Source: Tretioscincus oriximinensis (taxonomy: Eukaryota; Chordata; Lepidosauria; Squamata; Gymnophthalmidae). From it: a stretch of 64,000 bases of DNA. Below are positions 20,801 to 29,375 of the stretch, one piece after another. The translations under genes were made by a program, and so were the position numbers. The DNA lies in assembly GCA_022410635.1 (NCBI GenBank), contig JAJVDF010000260.1:934997-998996 (forward strand). Direction: 5' to 3'. Numbering within the stretch: the stretch's first letter is position 1; every line of letters begins with the position of its first letter. The notes under the pieces were generated by a model, which saw nothing but the letters and a program-made list of their open reading frames with translations, had not been told where the DNA came from and ran no database searches.

Positions 20801-20877
20801 CCACCCACGTCCCGGTTTGGGGATGCCAAGATATGGCAACCCTAGTTTTGCAGCACCTTAGAGATTAACTAGAAAAA

Positions 20878-21475
20878 TGTAAGAACGTAAGAGGAGCTCT
20901 GCTGAATGGGGCCAGAGCCCATCTAGCCCAGCATTCTGTCTCACACAGTGGCTCATCCATTCAGGGCCTGCCATAGTCCACACTGGCATGCTGATGCCAA
21001 GTCATAAGTGCAGCCCTGAGAAATGGGGTCAGAGCCACCTAGTCCTACATTCTGTCTCACCCAGTAGCCCACCAATTGCCCCTGGGCATCTCAAGCAGAA
21101 GGCAAAACCTCACCTCTTTTCCACTCTTGGAATAAGGAACTGCCACCCACATGCTAGTGTAGACTATGGCAGGCTCTTCATGAGTCCTGCTGTAGTCTAT
21201 ACTTGCATGATGAGCCAAATGAGGCCTGCCATAGACTACACCCACCCACCAATTGCCCCTGGACATCTCAAGCAGGAGAAGGCAAAACCCTGTCCTGTTC
21301 TCCATTCCCTGCAAATGGTTTTTCAGGAATTCTGCCTATTGCTCCATCTCGGAGGCAGGATCAAGAGATCCATTCTAGTAGCTATTGATACCCTTGGTTT
21401 CCATGAACTTGTCTAATCCTGGCTCAAAGGTTTCCAAACTGTGAAATACCACCACTTTCTCCAATTAAGTCTATT
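20878..21475 (-). mobile_element. CR1-C LINE 3' part with a duplicated 3' region
   Basis: Two successive CR1-C 3' starts (20884 and about 21005) precede a 60-nt hairpin (21150-21209). A third round of CCCACCAATTGCCCCTGG and the conserved 3' UTR to GAACTTGTCTAATCCTGG follow. The coding region is lost beyond about 21475. Confidence 0.8.
21150..21209. repeat. 60-nt imperfect hairpin of the CR1-C 3' region
   Basis: Left arm contains TGTAGACTATGGCAGG, right arm contains CCTGCTGTAGTCTATAC; ends CATGC and GCATG; length exactly 60 nt. Confidence 0.8.
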
Positions 21476-21840
21476 TCTTCGGCTGCAATAGAGTAAAAAT
21501 GTGAGTTCTAAGCTTGCACTTGTTCAGTCCATACATCTTAAAAAGTAAACTTATTCATTCAACATCATAACCTAATAAGAAAAAATCACAATCACCATAA
21601 CACCCATTACCCTGAACACTTCCTTCCACCCCCACCCCTTATACCCAACATTTGATTATTGGAAAAACATTTTCAAATTCTTTCTTCCAGGTTGATTGCC
21701 CCATTCTAGAGGAAATGTCTCTGGTCAGCATGGACCATTTCTTCCTAACATCATATTTAAGTCTTCTTTATCTAATCACCTCGAATTTCATGTGTTCAAA
21801 TAAAATCACAAATCCAATTAGTGTAATTCCATTTACCATA
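21476..21840. other. Unassigned DNA
   Basis: AT-rich, no recognised gene or repeat. Confidence 0.4.
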
Positions 21841-21945
21841 TTTTCATCTGAAAAAGGAGTTTGTGTATGGAAAGTTCACGCTGCCTACCTGTTTCTTGCT
21901 CTCCTCTAAGGTGCCACTAGAATTCCCCTTGCTAGGATTTCTGAA
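21841..21945 (+). mobile_element. PLE terminal fragment
   Basis: CATCTGAAAAAGGAG...GAAAGTTCACGCTGCC, then CTCCTCTAAGGTGCCACTAG and CCCCTTGCTAG match the PLE unit seen at 13718 and 47640. The hammerhead-like core is degraded. Confidence 0.55.
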
Positions 21946-22131
21946 TCCAGGCTAAGCAGGTGACTTCTTTGATGATAAACTATGTCAGCTTCTCTGTGTA
22001 CTTGTGTTTCTGACAAAATGCCCCAAGCAAGACTTGTCTCCTGTGTTATTTAATCTTCCTTTTTCCAAAAGGGGAATTGCAGAGGCAAAGGAGTGGAAGA
22101 AACTACAAAACTGGCCATTTCTTTTTGCAGA

Positions 22132-22478
22132 ATCATAGAATGCTAGAGTTGGAAGGGACCTCCAGGGCCATTGGGTCCAACCCTCTGCTCAATGCAAGAT
22201 TCACTAGACCATCCCAGACAGATAGCTGCCCAGCCTCTGAGACTCCCAGCAAAGGAGAACTCTCCTCCTCCTGTGGAAGCCTAGTCCACTGATTGATCAT
22301 CCTTATGCCAGAAAGTTTCTTCTTATATCTAATCAAAATCTCCTTCCTTGAAGTTTCATCCCATTGCTTCTAGTCCTTCCATGTGCCAATGAGAACAAAG
22401 CTGACCCTTCTGCTCTGTGGCAGCCCTTCAGGTATTTGTAGAAAGCTATAAGGTCTCCTCTCTGTCTTGTCTTTTGCA
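22132..22478 (-). mobile_element. CR1-B LINE 3' part
   Basis: AATCATAGAATGCTAGAG, GGAAGGGACCTCCAGGG and the C-terminal coding remnant on the minus strand. It breaks off at CTTTTGCAGA, where a hairpin begins; in intact copies CTAAACATCCCCAG follows. Confidence 0.8.
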
Positions 22479-22625
22479 GATTATTTTATTTCTTTTTAAC
22501 TCATTGACTTGTGCTGACTGCCCTAGAACCCTTTTGGAGAAACCAGACCAGACAAGCCAAGGCTACTCTCCAAAAGGGTTCTAGGAAAATCAGCACAAGT
22601 TATTGAGTTAAACAGAAATAAATCA
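22479..22625. repeat. 147-bp hairpin at a CR1-B breakpoint
   Basis: Arms of about 64 nt (22479-22542 and 22562-22625) pair well: TTATTTC, TTAACTCA, ACTTGTGCTGA, CCTAGAACCCTTTTGGAGA and their complements. Loop is about 19 nt. No target duplication or terminal motif is evident, so it may be a small MITE or a fold-back rearrangement. Confidence 0.7.
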
Positions 22626-22889
22626 TCCTCAAACAATGACAGTGCCTACATAGGAAACATAAGAGAATACAAGAACCTAAGAGGAACCCTAGTGAATGAG
22701 GCCAGAGACATCCTAGTATAGCCTCCTGGCTTACCTAATGGCTCATTCACTTCCCAGTGTAGACTATGCAGCCCCCAACCTAAGAGGAGTCTAATCCATC
22801 TAGTCCACCAATTGCCCCTGGGCATCTCACACAGAAGACAACACCTTCTCTCCAATCCCTGCATATGGTATTAAAGATGCCCTTTCACA

Positions 22890-23158
22890 CAGAAGAAGAA
22901 GAAGAAGAAGAAGAAGAAGAAGAAGAAGAAGAAGAAGAAGAAGAAGAAGAAGAAGAAGAAGAAGAAGAAGAAGAAGAAGNGAAGAAGAAGAAGAAGAAGA
23001 AGAAGAAGAAGAAGAAGAAGAAGAAGAAGAAGAAGAAGAAGAAGAAGAAGAAGAAGAAGAAGAAGAAGAAGAAGGAGAAGAAGGAGAAGAAGGAGAAGAA
23101 GGAGAAGGAGAAGAAGAAGAAGAAGAAGAAGAAGGAGAAGAAGGAGAAGAAGAAGAAG

Positions 23159-23190
<32 letters not shown>

Positions 23191-23448
23191 CCTACATTTC
23201 TCACCTTTCAAAGGGACTCAAAGCATCTTACAAGGGTATCTTCCTCACCAGGCTGTGGTTGTTCCCATTTATCTACTTGTAGTCAATTGCAATTTCTTGC
23301 AATTCTTGCTTTCGAATAGCTGGGTTAGCTAGAGCTACAGGCTAGTAGAAGGTGCTCACCCCTCTCCACATCCAACACAGGGCCTTAAAACCCAATCTCC
23401 CAGATGAGAGACAGTTTCCTTAGTGACTGAGCCATTCATGCCTGAGCC
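22890..23448 (-). mobile_element. tRNA-derived SINE type 1 with a giant GAA/CAA tail
   Basis: On the minus strand the head reads AATGGCTCAGTCACTAAGGA (box A region) with a box B-like GGTTTTAAGGCCC. The body contains AGCTAACCCAGCTATTCGAAA and TTTGAGTCCCTTTGAAAGG, and the 3' tail passes through a TTG run into TTC repeats. About 260 bp is unique body and nearly 300 bp is tail. Confidence 0.8.
22891..23190. repeat. GAA/GGA/CAA microsatellite, about 300 bp
   Basis: Nearly pure GAA to about 23072, then GAAGGA mixtures, then CAA. It is the expanded 3' tail of the SINE. One N interrupts it at 22980. The glutamate, lysine and leucine frames here are artefacts of the repeat. Confidence 0.95.
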
Positions 23449-23505
23449 ATTGGCTTTTTTCTTAATGAAGCCCAAGTTCCAGAAGTTTTATGGAATCCCC
23501 CAGGC

Positions 23506-24354
23506 TTGGTAAAAGGGCTGCTTGCCCATCCTCAGCATGACAAGGTTATTTTCCATTGCTCTACCAAGTGACATTTATACCCACTTGTGCCTTTTGGTTC
23601 AGCTGGCACTAATTACTTTAATTATTCCAGGCTCCACCCTGCTCTCCCCCATCAAGATGGATGTCCCTTGGATCTGTTGCTCTTTTTGTGAACAGAATGG
23701 CAGGAAGGATCAGGGAGAGAGAAATTTGCAAATGCCCGCTTGAATTAGTAGCGGGGAGGGGAAACGAAGGGCCATTGTGCTACGCTTGCTCCCCAAGTCA
23801 GTTTGCATTTTCTTCAGCAAATCCCTCCTGACTTGTTCTCTGCAAATCCCCAGAACCTTTCAGCTGAAAATTCATGGGAGACGATACAGACACAGTCCTT
23901 GTGATTTCATCAGACTACTTTCATCGTTGGACGGAATTCACGATTGAAGGGGGACAACTCTGGTTTACCAAACCTTTTCTCAAACTACGACTTGGGCTGC
24001 AGCCACAGACAGCAATGCAAGGGGCAGCTTCAGGCAAACCCCCCATGGACAGAAGGCTGTACCAACTTCACGTCAGACTACCGCCTGTATGAGGAATTTC
24101 CCTTCTCCACACTGGAGCAATCTCAAAACGGACTCGCTCCCAGACATCTTTCAAGGGCCACGCAGGACAAAGGGGAGACCAGACCAGGAGACCAAAATGA
24201 GCAGTGGACCTATTTTTTGAGGTCTACTGGAAACACAGAGGCATGTAGATGACACACTTCAGTGAGGCACTGCATCATGGAATCCTTTACGCCTATGTGG
24301 CTCTAAAGCTGGAGTGAATTTTGGAGGCTGTGCAAAGGCTGAGGAAAGAAATAA
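23506..24354. other. Unique DNA, no gene seen
   Basis: Contains GCACTAATTACTTTAATTATTCC at 23606-23628 (two TAATTA-like sites) in otherwise unremarkable DNA. The overlapping frames at 23874-24252 have no family features. Confidence 0.4.
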
Positions 24355-25081
24355 AGAGCACTAAAGGAATGTTGGGATGGAGAAGGAAGAAAGGAAGGAA
24401 GTAGGAAAGAAGGAAGGACATGTGAGTGATGGACCACAAGGAGGTTGGAAGGAAGGAAGGAAGGAAGGAAGGAAGAGGGATAGCTTGGATAGTTTCAAGA
24501 CAGGACTAGACAGGTTTATGGACACCAAGGGTATAAATGTATACTAGGATGGATGTCTGGATGTTGCCCCCGGGATGGAGCAACAGGCAGGACTCTTGAA
24601 ATACCATTTGCAGGGAATCATGAACAGGGGCATATTTTGCTTTCCTCTGTTCGGACTTCCCAGTTGTATCTGGTGGGCCTCTGTGGGAGACAGAATGCTG
24701 GACTTGATGGGCTGTGGCCTGATCCAGTATGGCTCTTCTTATGTTCTTATGGGACGGAGCACAGAAAGGACAGAGGGATACAAAGAGGAGGAAAGGGAGA
24801 GGTAGCACTAAAGGAATGGAAAGAGAAAGGAAAGGATAGAGGAAGGAAGGAAGGACGAAAGAATGGAGGGATGGAGAAGAAGAAAGGAAGGAAGTAGGAA
24901 AGAAGGAAGTGTGAATGATGGAGCACAGAAGGAAGGAAGAGGGACGGAGCACAGAAGGAAGGAATGAAGAGGGATGGAGCACAGAAAGGACAGAAGGATG
25001 CAAAGAGGAGGAAAGGGAGAAATAGCACTAAAGGAATGGAAAGCGAAAGGAAAGGATGGAGGAAGGAAGGACGAAGGAATG
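24355..25081. repeat. GGAA-rich minisatellite with 220-bp period, interrupted by CR1
   Basis: The block starting GGACGGAGCACAGAAAGGAC at 24752 recurs at 24972 with few changes, and parts (AGCACTAAAGGAATG, GGAAGTAGGAAAGAAGG) occur at 24358-24415, left of the CR1. Purine-rich throughout. Confidence 0.8.
24481..24751 (+). mobile_element. CR1-A LINE 3' end inside a minisatellite
   Basis: Runs from AGCTTGGATAGTTTCAAGAC (ORF2 C-terminus) to the TTCTTATGTTCTTATG tail. Close to the type A consensus of this window, so a fairly young 271-bp truncated insertion. Confidence 0.85.
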
Positions 25082-26885
25082 CCAACCATCTTTCACCTGT
25101 TTAATGTAAGCCAATTTAGGCAATTCTTGCATGAGCGTTGGAGCAAGAGCAATGGCTGGCAAAAGGACAAGAGGGAAGGTGAGGAGAGGCCTACCTCTGC
25201 CACACCTGTTTCCCATAGTCCCATTCAGGTATGTCTGTTTAGCAAACAGCTGAAGGACCAAGTGCACCCTTGTGCCCTTCCATGCTTCCTAAGGTGCTGG
25301 TGGTAAGCTCTTGAAGGCAGGCAGCCTTTGCACGTGTCCTGTCCCTCCCGCAGCTCCACATCAAAGCCTCTATCATTGCTGCCAACTTTAGCTATCAAAA
25401 AACACTTGAAAACAAACGTGTCCCTGTCAGCTTCAGAAGATACGAAAGCCTGCAGAACGCCAGCTGTCGGGAATAGAAGTGTATTTTGTGCAAAAAAAAA
25501 ACAACAGAAAAAGATGAGAAGAACTTTTAGGCAAACAAACATAGAGATCTCAAAGGAAGCGTAGGGATATCTTTTCATCTCATTAAGAAAACACACAAGC
25601 CTTTTCTTCCTCAAGCCCATGTAGCCCTATCAAAGGGAGAGAACCCCCCCCCCCTCCCCTGCCGTGTTTGCAACCAATTTCAGGTCGGCATCACGTGCGT
25701 ATAAATATCTGAATTGCTTGGAAGGGTAAAATTGTGCGGCAGGGGATAGGAAGTTGTACAAATGGCCCTGAAACAAAACAATCTGAAGTGATTACAGCAG
25801 AAAGCGTCCTCAAAGGATCTAGAGATTAAAAGGACATAAAAAACAGGCTCGGCTGCCCTTCCTCAGCGCGCTTCTCCAGAGAGCAATATGGCAGGTCAGG
25901 CTGGAGATACATTTTGAGGGAAATGGTTTACTAGGAGTTTCGTTTTCCCTTTAAAAATAAAACGTCGTTCAGAACAAAAGCAAGGAAAGAGCAGCTATTT
26001 ACCGAAGGTGGCATACAGCAGCATCAATACTCACCTGCGCTTTAGAGTTTCTTTTTAAATGCTCCCCTGAATTAGGGTTGCTGCAAAAAAACGAGACCAG
26101 GGTTTTGCAGCCTTTAATGGAGGTGGGAACGATAAACTCCCACCTGCAGGCATCCTAAGTTGCATCTGGTGTAAAGTCTTCTTTTCCACATCCAGTAAAT
26201 CTGCAAACCCCAAGTACTGTGGTGGCAACCCTACCCTAAATATAAGGCAGCTCTTCCTTGATACCTGTCAACATAGGAATTACGATCAGGGAAACCTTAG
26301 GGTGAATTGTGCTGCCAGACTATGCTAAGCCCCAACTGGCTCATCCACTTGGTGAAATCCATGCTCGAAATGAATCTATATCATACATGAGCTTCACTAT
26401 TTAAACTGAATTACTGAAACAAATTAACTTTCCCACGATGTTCTAATTCATTGAGATGCACGAGCAGGTCCTGTAGCCCTGGGTACCATAAAAGAGAAAG
26501 GCAAGAAAGATTTCTGGGTTCAGCCTGCGACAGACAAAAGGCAGGAGCCCACGAATGCAAAGGACGAATGCTACCAACAGAGGAGTGGAGAAGGAGGCAT
26601 AGAAAGCAGTCCTAGGCCAAAGGGAATCGCTGTACCTTTCCTGCCCTGAAATTTCACCAGCCTCACAAGTCTCTAGGCAGGAGCAAAACAGATGGCGAAA
26701 CACAAGACATCCAAACGCTGCACAGAAATAGCTGTCACTGTCAAGGCATCACAGAGGCAAACAGGGACTCCTCAGAACCACATGTGACGCCTTTTGAGCG
26801 GCGGATGAGACAGCATGATGGGGTCCCCTCATGGATAGCGTAAGGCCTTGGACTAGTGCAACAGCTTCCTAGCAGGTTTGCCTCA
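25082..26885. other. Unique region, candidate non-coding element at 25670-26040
   Basis: No repeats recognised in 1.8 kb apart from short homopolymers. 25670-26040 contains a CACGTG E-box (25692-25697) and ends at a minus-strand splice-donor-like site. 26440-26700 has an unremarkable minus-strand frame. Confidence 0.4.
26035..26080 (-). other. Candidate 46-nt exon-like segment, minus strand
   Basis: On the minus strand TTTTTTTGCAG precedes and CAG|GTGAGTATT follows a 46-nt segment, giving strong acceptor and donor matches. One phase is open for 15 codons (NPNSGEHLKRNSKAQ). Neither conservation nor a partner exon is visible, so this may be coincidence. Confidence 0.25.
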
Positions 26886-27710
26886 TTAGGAACCAAAGGA
26901 CCTAAAAGGAACCATTCAGGTCAAGTCCATCTAGTCCAGCCTTTTGGCTCACTCAGTGTCTCATCCAGATGCCAGTGGGGTCTGCCATAGTCTACAATTT
27001 AGTGCAGATGGCAGATCATGAGAAACAGGCCATAGAGACCTTCGGATATAGGGTAGAGTAAATGAATGAATGAATGAATAGGCCAGCATTCCGTCTTATC
27101 TAGTGACCCACCAATTGCATCTGGGCAGTCTGAAGCAGAAGGCAGCAAAATCTTCACGTGTTCTCAAATTCTGGAATAGGAACTTGCCATCCACATATGG
27201 CAGGCTGAATGGAGCCTGCCATAGTCTACACTGGCCCACCAATTGTACTAGGGCAGTCTAAAGTAGAAGAAGCCAAAAACCTCACCTGTTCCTCAGATCT
27301 TGGAATAGGGGTCTGCCATCTGCATGCTAGTGTACCACATGGTCCCAGATGGGACCAGTCATAGTCTACACTGTCATGTGGATGAGCCAAGTGGAGCCTG
27401 CCATAGTCTACGCTGGCCCACCAATGGCACTAGGGCAGTCTTAGGCAAAACCTTCACCTGTTGTCCACTCCCTGCCAATGGCATTCCAGAAATCCCGCTT
27501 GTTGCTTAATCCTGGAGTCAGGAAAATCAAGACATCCATCCTACTAGCCACTGATACACTTGAACTCCATAAATGTGTCTAATCCTATCTTAAAGCTATG
27601 GAGGCTGTAAGTAAATCCCTTAAACTAATGACCCTCTGGGTGAAAAAAAAATCCCTTGGCTGTCCTAACTCTTCAACCAATCAGCTTTAAGGAATGTTCC
27701 TTATTCCGCC
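26886..27710 (-). mobile_element. CR1-C LINE 3' part with a tandemly repeated 3' module and an L2 tail fragment
   Basis: The 3' end (26886-27005) is followed by a small L2-like tail (27033-27082, CTTCGGATATAGGGTAGAG and AATG repeats). Then come three rounds of a module CCCACCAATTG...CTGCCATAGTCTACACTGG (starts 27107, 27237, 27418), and then the standard 3' UTR and a C-terminal coding remnant. Confidence 0.75.
27107..27440. repeat. Tandem module array in the CR1-C 3' region
   Basis: Module starts CCCACCAATTG at 27107, CCCACCAATTG at 27237 and CCCACCAATGG at 27418. The middle module contains two ATAGTCTACRCTG copies 42 bp apart (27361 and 27403). This shows both an outer (about 130-180 bp) and an inner (42 bp) period. 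Confidence 0.7.
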
Positions 27711-28637
27711 CTTTGATGGAAGGGGCATTATAAACAAACATTGTCATCATCATCATTACTGTTACTGCTACTACTATTATTCTTGGGCTATACACCCACA
27801 CAATATGGAAACTGAAATGCAGGAGGGCCGGGACATGCAAGGTAATGTTGCTAAGACCTTGAGGTCTTCATTGCGATGTTTGTGCCAGCATCTTGCACGA
27901 ATATCTCACAGCTCAAGGGCTTCTAAACCGCCTCAGGAGCAGGACAAGTATACCCTAGTGATCTATGAGACAGCATCACCTCCACATGATTCAAGATGGA
28001 TGAGCCAAGATCATGTAGAGGAGATCTACAAGATAATTCGCCTCATCTGGGTGCAGCAATTTTTCTGGAAGTGACACCGGGCATTTAATTCCAGGAAATG
28101 AAACTCCCAGAGTGACATCACTTCCTGGGCATGACAAAAAATGATGTCATTTTTAACATCACTTCTTGACATGCCCAGAAAGTGACATCATAAAAATCCT
28201 GTGTGCAAACTCCTCTTGAGAATTTTGGGCTCCTGGCCAGATACTTTGATTCCAGGCTCTTCCACCATCATTGCTTCCAAGGGATTGCGAAATCGTTCCA
28301 CACAGGAAGAAGCCCCGGCCTGATCCACACATGCATGTGCAGAACTGTTGAACTCTCTACTGCAGAGGGGGCTGCCTTTGGAGGGAAAGGACAGCAAGTC
28401 TTTAATTATTAAACCAACTGCATTTAGCAGATGGTCAAAGAAAAGTACTTAAAAAGAGAGAGAGAGAGAAGAGAAAAGTTGCCCAGAGGGTTATATAAAT
28501 GAACAAGCTAAAACAGCTGGCAGCTGGCGCGTGAAATCAATAATGAGAAAATGAATCCTACTGTATTTTGCCTTTTCATTGTCTGGCTAGGGAAAAATAG
28601 GCATGGAACCCAGCAAACAAGAGCCAGCCTCAAAGGC
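27711..28637. other. Unassigned DNA with a CRE-rich hairpin
   Basis: A short ATC/ACT-rich tract at 27750-27780. A hairpin at 28112-28190 is described separately. No gene. Confidence 0.4.
28112..28190. repeat. Imperfect hairpin with TGACATCA/TGATGTCA motifs
   Basis: Left arm TGACATCACTTCCTGGGCATG and right arm CATGCCCAGAAAGTGACATCA (each 21 nt, shown by ends TGACATCA...GGGCATG and CATGCCC...GACATCA) pair around a loop that contains ATGATGTCAT. It resembles a common squamate short inverted repeat and is probably a MITE remnant. Confidence 0.5.
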
Positions 28638-28639
28638 AA

Positions 28640-29105
28640 GAGAGAGAGCCCTGCTGGATGGGGCTATAGCCCACCTAGTCCTGTCTCGCTCAATAGCTCA
28701 CTCACATGCCAGTGTAGACTATGACAGGCCCCATTATGGGCCTGCCATAGTCTACACTAGCATGAGTATGGCAAGTCATAACAGGTACATAACAGATGCA
28801 CATACCAGAATATATCTAGTCCACCATTCTGTCTCCCCGAGTGGCCCACCAATTGCACCTGAGCATCTCAAGCAGGAGGTAGTAAAACCTTCACCTCAAT
28901 TTCTTGAAAGGTATGGACCCGGGTAGGTTTTGGAGAACTAGAGCAAGACATATTAAGAACATAAGTGGATCCCTGATGAATAATGCCAGAGTCCATCTAC
29001 TCCAGCACTTGGTCTCACACAATGGCCCATCAATTGCACCTGGGTAGTTGGTAGCAGAAGAAGACAAAATCTTCACTTGTTCTAGAGTCCCTGCAAATGG
29101 TATAT
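28640..29105 (-). mobile_element. Two CR1-C 3' ends in tandem
   Basis: First piece 28640-28905 carries GAGAGCCCTGCTGGATGGGG, the best 60-nt hairpin (28705-28764) and CCCACCAATTGCACC. Second piece 28953-29105 starts TTAAGAACATAAGTGGATCC and ends at TCCCTGCAAATGGTAT. Confidence 0.75.
28705..28764. repeat. 60-nt hairpin, reference copy
   Basis: 27-nt arms (28705-28731 and 28738-28764) around the loop CATTAT pair at 25 of 27 positions. Left arm starts CATGCCAGTGTAGACTATG and right arm ends CATAGTCTACACTAGCATG. Confidence 0.85.
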
Positions 29106-29254
29106 TCTGGGTGATTGGGGAGCATCTTGAAGGACTAAGTCCCAGTGCATTCATTCATCAAAATACTGCAAAATGTAAATCCTTTCCAGCAAACAGCACC
29201 CAAGCTGGGTCTCCTTCAGGAAGGAGTAGGCAAATTCATAGAGGTCAATGGCTA

Positions 29255-29375
29255 TGACAACTCGTGTGCATTAATGGGCTGCCATAATATACAGTAGGAT
29301 GTAGATGGCAGAATAAGGCTCAGATGTAGCCCAGAATAAGTCTCAGTGGGGACAGGGCCTGCATTTGTTAAAAAC
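29255..29375. repeat. Relative of the CR1-C hairpin module outside a clear CR1
   Basis: GGGCTGCCATAATATACAGTAGGATGTAGATGGCAG is followed by AGCCCAGAATAAG and CTCAGTGGGGACAGGGCC (quoted in part). The same series occurs at 50815-50965 and 52178-52262, suggesting a wider repeat unit that contains the hairpin. Confidence 0.5.

Larger units (their letters stand above)
20233..20844 (+). mobile_element. hAT-superfamily non-autonomous transposon, 612 bp, copy 1
   Basis: Perfect 13-bp terminal inverted repeats TAGGGTTGCCATA (20233-20245) and TATGGCAACCCTA (20832-20844) are flanked by a perfect 8-bp target duplication GTTTTGCA (20225-20232 and 20845-20852). An 8-bp duplication and YAGGG ends define hAT elements. 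The inside has no transposase frame. It is built of three palindromes (20313-20373, 20383-20406, 20458-20655) and an alternating purine-pyrimidine stretch (20656-20800). It would need a transposase supplied in trans. Confidence 0.9.
22652..23505 (-). mobile_element. CR1-C LINE 3' part, split by a SINE
   Basis: 22656-22889 holds the 3' end with a degraded GTGTAGACTATGCAG motif and GCCCCTGGGCATCTCACAC. The copy resumes at 23449 with ATTGGCTTTTTTC and GAAGCCCAAG. The uninterrupted order is seen at 14958-15018. Confidence 0.7.

Noticed and set aside
22827..23332. Long poly-Glu, poly-Lys, poly-Ser and poly-Leu open frames
   Set aside because: They are translations of the GAA/CAA tract in all frames, with no flanking coding sequence.
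23874..24252. Two overlapping frames of 72 and 102 codons
   Set aside because: No recognisable domain; two phases are equally open, as in chance frames.
27107..27440. CRISPR-like array
   Set aside because: Repeats are diverged, spacing is irregular and the sequence is a LINE 3' region in a vertebrate genome.
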